Assembly (NCBI RefSeq): GCF_023369855.1 | Contig: NZ_JAMBPP010000006.1 | Span: forward strand, 124,001-188,000 | Direction: 5' to 3' | Source of the DNA: Actinotalea alkalitolerans | GTDB lineage: Bacteria > Actinomycetota > Actinomycetes > Actinomycetales > Cellulomonadaceae | Length of the DNA stretch: 64,000 nucleotides | Shown: positions 58,802 to 64,000 of the stretch, in pieces | How the letters are laid out: the number at the start of each line of letters is the position of its first letter | How positions within the stretch are numbered: the stretch's first letter is position 1 | Position numbers and translations under genes: made by a program | Notes under the pieces: generated by a model | Database searches by the model: none | Seen by the model: only the letters and a program-made list of their open reading frames with translations | Told to the model about the DNA's origin: nothing

Positions 58802-59824
58802 ATGAGTGACTCCCTGGGCGAGAACACGCTCACGACGACGTCGCCCGAGGGTCCCTCGAGGACCGGGGACGGTGCCACCACGGCATCGTCCCCGGTCCGC
58901 CGGACTCGCCGCCGCGGCCCGGACTGGGTCAAGCGTGGCGAGATCGCCCTGCTCACGGGCCCCGCCGTCATCATCTTCGTCACCTTCGTCATCTTCCCGG
59001 TGGTCATGGCGGCGTACTACGGGTTCTTCCGGTGGAAGGGCTTCGGTCCGCCGACCGACTTCGTCGGCCTGGACAACTACCTCGCGATCTTCAGGGACAC
59101 CACGTTCCACGACGCGCTCATGCACAACGGCTTCATCCTTGTCATGTCGCTCGTCCTGCAGGGGCCCGCGGCCATCGCGATCGCGCTCCTGCTCAACCAG
59201 AGGATGCGCGGCCGCTCCCTCGTCCGGGTGCTCATCTTCGTGCCGTACGTCGTGTCGGAGGTCATCGTCGGGACCGGTTGGTCCCTGATGCTCCGCTCGG
59301 GGGGCGCGTTCGACGCCATCCTCGAACGGATCGGTCTCGGCGGCCTGTCGGTGGACTGGCTCGCCGATCCGGACTTCGCCATCTGGACCCTCATGATGAT
59401 CATCACCTGGAAGTACATCGGGTTCGCGGTCATCCTGATCCTTGCCGGCCTCCAGAGCATCCCTTCGGAGCTGTTCGAGGCCGCGGCCATCGACGGTGCC
59501 TCCTACTGGCAGATGCAACGCCGGATCACCCTGCCGCTGCTTGGTCCGACCATCAGGATCTGGGCATTCCTGTCGATCATCGGCTCGCTCCAGCTCTTCG
59601 ACCTCGTCTACATCATCTGGGGTCAGTACGTCTCCGCGACCGCGGGTACGTCGACGATGGCGACCTACATGGTCCTCAACGGGCGGCTCGCCGGGAACTA
59701 CGGCTTCGGCAACGCCGTCGCCGTCGTCCTGTTCCTCATCTCCCTGGTCATCGCCCTCATCTACCAGCGCTACGTCCTCCGTCGTGACACCGAGGGCGCC
59801 ATCACGGAAGGGAAGAAGCGATGA
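58802..59824 (+). CDS. ABC importer permease, BxlF/MalF type (cluster E)
   Basis: A 340-residue permease with a long cytoplasmic N-terminus (1-45, rich in Ser, Thr and Arg), six membrane helices and the EAA loop ELFEAAAIDGASYWQMQRRI near 222-241. The LIFVPYVVSEVIVGTGW segment is typical of the xylobiose/cellobiose-type permeases. ATG 58802 uses AAGGAG located at the upstream stop. It overlaps the next permease by four bases. Confidence 0.92.
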   Translation: MSDSLGENTLTTTSPEGPSRTGDGATTASSPVRRTRRRGPDWVKRGEIALLTGPAVIIFVTFVIFPVVMAAYYGFFRWKGFGPPTDFVGLDNYLAIFRDTTFHDALMHNGFILVMSLVLQGPAAIAIALLLNQRMRGRSLVRVLIFVPYVVSEVIVGTGWSLMLRSGGAFDAILERIGLGGLSVDWLADPDFAIWTLMMIITWKYIGFAVILILAGLQSIPSELFEAAAIDGASYWQMQRRITLPLLGPTIRIWAFLSIIGSLQLFDLVYIIWGQYVSATAGTSTMATYMVLNGRLAGNYGFGNAVAVVLFLISLVIALIYQRYVLRRDTEGAITEGKKR

Positions 59825-60711
59825 GCGCGAGCGCAGTCGCCGCACCGCCGCTCCCGGCGGACCGCCCGTCGCGCAGGAAGCGTGACGGTGCCCGGCTCGG
59901 CCGCAGCGGGCCGATGACGTACGTCATCGCGTTCTTCTTCGTCGGACTCTGCATCGGCCCGGTCGGCTACATCATCCTGGGCGGATTCCGGGACAACTCG
60001 CAGATCATCAGGAGCCCCGCCGGGCTCCCCGACCCGTGGAACATCGGGAACTACAGCAGCGTGCTGCAGAGCGAGATCTTCTGGCGGCAGATGTCGAACT
60101 CGGCGATCAGCGCGGTCTTCACGACCCTCGGCGTCGTCGTCCTCGGCGTCATGGCGAGCTACGTGCTCGCCCGGTACGACTTCCGGGGGCGGACGGCCCT
60201 GTACTCGCTGTTCGCGGCAGGGCTCATGTTCCCCATGACGGTCGCCATCACGCCGCTGTACATCCTCATCCGGGAGCTCGGGCTGATGAACAGCCTCGCC
60301 GGCATCATCCTTCCGCAGATCGCCTTCGCGCTGCCGGTGACGATCATCATCCTCGTGCCGTTCCTTCGGGCGATCCCCAAGGAGCTCGAGGAGGCCGCCG
60401 CGATCGACGGCGCGGGCCGGCTCGGGTTCTTCTTCCGGATGGTCGTCCCGCTGTCCCTGCCCGGTGTCATCACCGTGGGGATCCTCGCGTTCATCGCGAG
60501 CTGGAACAGCTACATGCTCCCGCTCTTCATCCTCAACAACGAGATGTCGTACACGCTGCCGCTCGGTGTCCAGGCGTTCGCCGCGCAGTACTCGGTGGAC
60601 ACGGCGCGGGTGCTCGCCTTCACCTCGCTGTCGATGATCCCGGCACTGATCTTCTTCTCGCTGTTCGAGCGGCGGATCGTCGGCGGACTCACCGGCGCCG
60701 TCAAGGGCTGA
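59821..60711 (+). CDS. ABC importer permease, BxlG/MalG type (cluster E)
   Basis: A 296-residue permease with six membrane helices, EAA loop ELEEAAAIDGAGRLGFFFRM near 191-210 and the C-terminus RRIVGGLTGAVKG. ATG 59821 overlaps the upstream stop. It completes the importer. As no ATPase is encoded here, a shared MsmK-type ATPase should energise it. The 52-base gap that follows has GGAGAAGG as ribosome site for the GH3 gene, so transport and hydrolysis are on one transcript. Confidence 0.92.
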   Translation: MSASAVAAPPLPADRPSRRKRDGARLGRSGPMTYVIAFFFVGLCIGPVGYIILGGFRDNSQIIRSPAGLPDPWNIGNYSSVLQSEIFWRQMSNSAISAVFTTLGVVVLGVMASYVLARYDFRGRTALYSLFAAGLMFPMTVAITPLYILIRELGLMNSLAGIILPQIAFALPVTIIILVPFLRAIPKELEEAAAIDGAGRLGFFFRMVVPLSLPGVITVGILAFIASWNSYMLPLFILNNEMSYTLPLGVQAFAAQYSVDTARVLAFTSLSMIPALIFFSLFERRIVGGLTGAVKG

Positions 60712-60763
60712 GTGCCCCACCACCGGACGGAACCCTGTTCACAACCCTGAGGAGAAGGACCCT

Positions 60764-63208
60764 GTGTCCGACGTCGTACGTACTCAGCACGCCCTGAAGG
60801 CCTCGCCCGTCGTGTCCGATCGTGTGCGTGCCCTGCACGCCCGGATGACGCTCGAGGAGAAGGTGGCGCAGATCGTGGGCTACTGGCTCGACCAGAACGG
60901 CACGGTCGCGCCGATGCAGTCCGAGATGGCCGCCGGCCAGAAGCCCTCGGGCGCGCTCGCCGAGGTCACCCGGAACGGCATCGGGCACTACACCAGGGTC
61001 TACGGCACCCGCCCGGTCGAGCCGGCCGAGCGCGCTGCCTGGCTGTGGGACGAGCAGCGCCGGCTCAAGCGCGAGACGAGGCTGGGCATCCCGGCCCTGG
61101 TCCACGACGAGTGCCTCACCGGGCTCGCCGCGTGGAAGGCAGCGACCTTCCCCACGCCGCTCGCGTGGGGTGCGTCCTTCGACCCCGAGCTCGTGCACGA
61201 GGTCGGGCTCGCGATCGGCGACTCGATGAGGAGCCTGGGCATCCACCAGGGGCTGGCGCCCGTGCTCGACGTCGTGCGCGACGCCCGCTGGGGCCGGGTG
61301 GACGAGTGCATCGGGGAGGACCCGTACCTCGTCGGGACCGTCGGCACCGCCTACGTGCGCGGCCTGCAGGAGGGCGGCGTCCACGCCACCCTCAAGCACT
61401 TCGTGGGGTACTCGGGCTCCCGCGCGGGTCGCAACCACGCGCCGGTGGGTGCCGGGCCGCGCGAGCTCGCCGACGTCTACCTTCCGCCGTTCGAGATGGC
61501 GGTACGCGACGGCGGCGCGCGGTCGGTGATGAACAGCTACGCCGACGTCGACGGCCTCCCGATCGCGTCGAGCGTCGAGCACCTGACCGACCTGCTCCGT
61601 GAGCAGTGGGGGTTCGACGGCGTGGTGGTCGCCGACTACTTCGCGGTCGCCTTCCTCGAGGTCATGCACGGCGTCGCGGCCGACCGCGGTCACGCGGCCG
61701 CCCTCGCGCTCGAGGCCGGGATCGACGTCGAGCTGCCCACGGGCGACGCCTACCTGCAGCCGTTGATCGACCGGGTGCGCGCGGGCGATCTCGACGAGGC
61801 GTTCGTGGACCGCGCGGTGCTGCGCGCGCTGGCGCAGAAGGAGGAGCTGGGCCTGCTCGAGCCCGGGGCCTTCGAGGACGAACCCCCGACGGTGATCGAC
61901 CTCGACTCCCCGCGGCACCGTGACCTGGCCCGTCGGCTCGCCGAGGAGTCGGTGGTGCTGCTGTCCAACGACGGTGTGCTGCCGCTGTCCGGCGGGGTGT
62001 CCGCGCCGGCGCGGGTGGCTGTGGTCGGACCCAACGCCGACCGCGCCGAGGCGCTCATGGGCTGCTACTCGTTCGTCAACCACGTGCTCGCCCATCACCC
62101 CGACCACGCGATGGGGATCGAGGTGCCGACGATCCTCGAGGCCCTCGGCACGGCCTTCGACGCGGGAGCGGCTCCGCGGCCGGAGATCGTCTTCGCCGAG
62201 GGCTGCACGGTCCAGGACGAGAGCACCGACGGCTTCGCCGAGGCGCGGGCCGCGGTCGAGAGCGCCGACGTGGCCGTCGTCGTGGTGGGCGACCAGGCCG
62301 GGCTGTTCGGTCGGGGCACGGTGGGTGAGGGCAACGACTCCGAGTCGCTCGAGCTCCCGGGTGTCCAGCGTCGGTTCGTCGAGACGATGCTGGCGACCGG
62401 GACCCCCGTGGTCCTGGTTCTCGTGACGGGTCGTCCCTACGCGATCGGCTGGGCGCTCGAGGCCGAGCAGGGTCCGGTGCCGGGCGCCGTGCTCCAGGCG
62501 TTCTTCCCGGGCGAGTGCGGGGGCACGGCGATCGCCGACGTCCTCACCGGCCGGGTCAACCCGTCCGGCAGGCTCCCGGTGTCGATCCCGCGCTCGGCCG
62601 GTGCCCAGCCCTACTCCTACCTGCACCCCGTGCTGGGTGGGCCCTCGGACGTCACCTCGACCGACTCGACCCCCCCGCGCCCCTTCGGCTTCGGCCTGTC
62701 CTACACGTCGTTCGCCTACAGCGACCTCGTGGTCGACCCGGAGGTGGCCTCGTTCGGCACCTTCACGGCCGCGGTCACGGTGACCAACACGGGCCCGCTG
62801 GCCGGGGTCGACGTCGTCCAGCTCTACGGGCGTGACGTGCTGGGCAGCATCCCGCGCCCGGTGGTGCAGCTGCTGGGCTACGGGCGGGTCGAGCTCGCCC
62901 CGGGGGAGTCCCGCAGGGTCGTGTTCTCGGTCCCGGCCGCACGCCTCGCGTTCTCCGACCGCCGGATGGTGCGGATCGTCGAGCCCGGACCGGTCGAGGT
63001 CTGGGTCGGCTCGCACGCCGCCGCCTCGGGCGAGGGTGCCGCTCCCGCGGCGATCACCGGAGGGGCGATCCCTGCCGGTGCGTCCGGTGAGCGGCGAGGT
63101 GTGCCCGGCTCGGCGACCGAGCGTGCGGTCGTGGCCGTCACGGGCGACGTGCACGAGGTCACCGGGGCTGACGCCCGCGTCGTGGAGGTCAAGGTGGTGG
63201 ACGCGTGA
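60764..63208 (+). CDS. GH3 beta-glucosidase/beta-xylosidase (cluster E)
   Basis: An 814-residue family 3 glycoside hydrolase without signal peptide. It has an N-terminal (beta/alpha)8 domain (about 15-340), an alpha/beta sandwich (about 385-610) and a C-terminal fibronectin-III-like domain (about 645-750). The nucleophile is D291 in VVADYFAV, where SDW is the more common form. KHFVGY and the RNHAP loop bind the sugar. It removes terminal beta-linked glucose or xylose from imported oligosaccharides. GTG 60764 has GGAGAAGG upstream. A roughly 50-residue Ala/Gly/Val-rich tail follows the last domain. Its stop overlaps the GH43 start (GTGA). Confidence 0.9.
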   Translation: MSDVVRTQHALKASPVVSDRVRALHARMTLEEKVAQIVGYWLDQNGTVAPMQSEMAAGQKPSGALAEVTRNGIGHYTRVYGTRPVEPAERAAWLWDEQRRLKRETRLGIPALVHDECLTGLAAWKAATFPTPLAWGASFDPELVHEVGLAIGDSMRSLGIHQGLAPVLDVVRDARWGRVDECIGEDPYLVGTVGTAYVRGLQEGGVHATLKHFVGYSGSRAGRNHAPVGAGPRELADVYLPPFEMAVRDGGARSVMNSYADVDGLPIASSVEHLTDLLREQWGFDGVVVADYFAVAFLEVMHGVAADRGHAAALALEAGIDVELPTGDAYLQPLIDRVRAGDLDEAFVDRAVLRALAQKEELGLLEPGAFEDEPPTVIDLDSPRHRDLARRLAEESVVLLSNDGVLPLSGGVSAPARVAVVGPNADRAEALMGCYSFVNHVLAHHPDHAMGIEVPTILEALGTAFDAGAAPRPEIVFAEGCTVQDESTDGFAEARAAVESADVAVVVVGDQAGLFGRGTVGEGNDSESLELPGVQRRFVETMLATGTPVVLVLVTGRPYAIGWALEAEQGPVPGAVLQAFFPGECGGTAIADVLTGRVNPSGRLPVSIPRSAGAQPYSYLHPVLGGPSDVTSTDSTPPRPFGFGLSYTSFAYSDLVVDPEVASFGTFTAAVTVTNTGPLAGVDVVQLYGRDVLGSIPRPVVQLLGYGRVELAPGESRRVVFSVPAARLAFSDRRMVRIVEPGPVEVWVGSHAAASGEGAAPAAITGGAIPAGASGERRGVPGSATERAVVAVTGDVHEVTGADARVVEVKVVDA

Positions 63209-64000
63209 GCACGGTGGGCAACCCCTTGCTCCCGGGTTGCTACCCCGACCCCTCGATCTGCCGGGTCGGTGAGCACTACTACCTCGTGACGTCGACCTTC
63301 GAGTACTTCCCGGGCCTGCCCGTGTTCCGCAGCAGCGACCTGGTGAGCTGGGAGCAGATCGGTCACGTGGTCGATCGGCCCGGCCAGCTCGAGCTCGACG
63401 GCGTCGCGTCCTCAGGTGGTCTCTACGCGCCGACCCTGCGGCACCACGAGGGGGTGTTCTGGCTGGTCTGCACCCTCGTCGACCATCGTGAGGGCACGCG
63501 CAGCGGCAACTTCGTGATGACCGCGACGGACCCGTCCGGGCCGTGGTCGGACCCCGTCTGGCTCGGCGTGGACGGCATCGACCCGTCGATCTTCTTCGAC
63601 GACGACGGGCGCGTGTGGCTGCACGGCACCCGACTGGTCGAGGAGCCCGAGTGGTACCACCAGACCGAGGTGTGGGTGCGCGAGCTCGACCCGCAGGCGA
63701 TGAGGCTCGTGGGACCCGAGCACGTCGTGTGGAACGGCGCGCTGCGTGACGTGGTGTGGGCCGAGGCGCCGCACCTGTACAAGGTCGACGGCACCTACTA
63801 CCTCCTCGCGGCCGAGGGCGGCACCGAGTTCCACCACGCGGTCTCGGTCGCCCGGGCGGACTCGGTCACCGGACCGTACGTGGGCAGCAGGGGCAACCCC
63901 GTGCTCACCCACCGCCACCTCGGCCGTGGCAGCGAGATCGTCGGCGTCGGTCACGCCGACCTCGTCCAGGCCCCGGACGGCAGCTGGTGGGCCGTCCTGC
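63205..64000 (+). CDS. GH43 beta-xylosidase/alpha-arabinofuranosidase, 3' end beyond window (cluster E)
   Basis: The first 265 residues of a family 43 glycosidase, open to the last base. All three catalytic acids of the five-bladed propeller are visible: D15 in YPDPSIC (base), D126 in GIDPSIFFDDDG (pKa modulator) and E187 in WAEAPHLY (acid). The N-terminus NPLLPGCYPDPSICRVGEHY and TSTFEYFPGLPVF match the beta-xylosidase subgroup (GH43 subfamily 11-like, about 500 residues), so about half is missing. There is no signal peptide, consistent with intracellular cleavage of imported xylo-oligosaccharides. GTG 63205 overlaps the GH3 stop. Confidence 0.92.
   Translation, partial: MSTVGNPLLPGCYPDPSICRVGEHYYLVTSTFEYFPGLPVFRSSDLVSWEQIGHVVDRPGQLELDGVASSGGLYAPTLRHHEGVFWLVCTLVDHREGTRSGNFVMTATDPSGPWSDPVWLGVDGIDPSIFFDDDGRVWLHGTRLVEEPEWYHQTEVWVRELDPQAMRLVGPEHVVWNGALRDVVWAEAPHLYKVDGTYYLLAAEGGTEFHHAVSVARADSVTGPYVGSRGNPVLTHRHLGRGSEIVGVGHADLVQAPDGSWWAVL

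Noticed and set aside
60701-63154. Minus-strand frame of over 800 codons opposite the GH3 gene
   Set aside because: Antisense shadow with no conserved domain. The plus strand has complete GH3 catalytic motifs.
1-64000. tRNA, rRNA, CRISPR arrays, insertion sequences, integrases, attachment sites
   Set aside because: I looked for cloverleaf-like ends, regularly spaced repeats, transposase/integrase motifs and terminal inverted repeats by reading and found none. A tool-based scan (tRNAscan, Infernal) could still find a small RNA.

Overview
The window is high-GC DNA with strongly GC-biased third codon positions, many GTG starts, ATGA/GTGA gene overlaps and several apparently leaderless promoters. 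It is typical of an actinobacterium. The density of plant-polysaccharide uptake and glycosidase genes (xylan/arabinan, fructan and furanose-sugar systems) suggests a Cellulomonas-like member of the Micrococcales, but the genus is inference. No rRNA, tRNA, CRISPR array, transposase or phage gene was found.

Layout. (1) 1-5.3 kb: the 3' part of a Pls/PosA-type nonribosomal peptide synthetase, overlapping an M1 aminopeptidase, then a ParA-like ATPase and a convergent Sfp-type phosphopantetheinyl transferase. (2) 5.3-6.6 kb: small housekeeping-type genes (SRPBCC, DinB-like). (3) 6.5-13.9 kb, cluster A: DeoR regulator diverging from an ABC sugar importer, class II aldolase, ADP-dependent-type sugar kinase and a class I mannose-6-phosphate isomerase homologue. 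(4) 14-21 kb: PPOX-fold protein, YitT/AsnC pair, methyltransferase, DUF4184, GH15 and a kinase-fold protein. (5) 21.1-28.7 kb, cluster B: YtfQRT/YjfF-like furanose-sugar importer with a second complete ATPase and a LacI regulator. (6) 28.8-32.5 kb: DUF899, a broken AraC gene, a DUF4242 protein, a winged-helix protein and a truncated VOC gene. (7) 32.5-39.8 kb, cluster C: LacI, ABC importer, two tandem dihydrodipicolinate-synthase-family lyases and an aldo/keto reductase, behind a promoter with two perfect operators. (8) 39.8-44.1 kb: winged-helix protein, hydrolase, two GntR genes joined head to head by a deletion, and an EamA exporter/MarR pair sharing tandem operators. (9) 44.1-52.1 kb, cluster D: LacI, LplB/LplC/LplA-like importer and two clan-J glycosidases, probably for fructo-oligosaccharides. 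(10) 52.3-57.1 kb: acyltransferase 3 and a TetR-controlled ABC exporter. (11) 57.2-64 kb, cluster E: ABC importer with GH3 and GH43 enzymes, probably for xylo- or arabino-oligosaccharides, running off the right edge.

Five separate carbohydrate ABC importers lie within about 57 kb, each with its own local regulator or operator and matching intracellular enzymes. None of the clusters encodes its own sugar-specific ATPase except cluster B. Clusters A, C, D and E therefore presumably share a housekeeping MsmK/MalK-type ATPase encoded elsewhere. The least explained system is cluster C (two variant lyases plus a reductase of unknown substrate). The most unusual metabolic combination is cluster A (ADP-type kinase, isomerase and aldolase).
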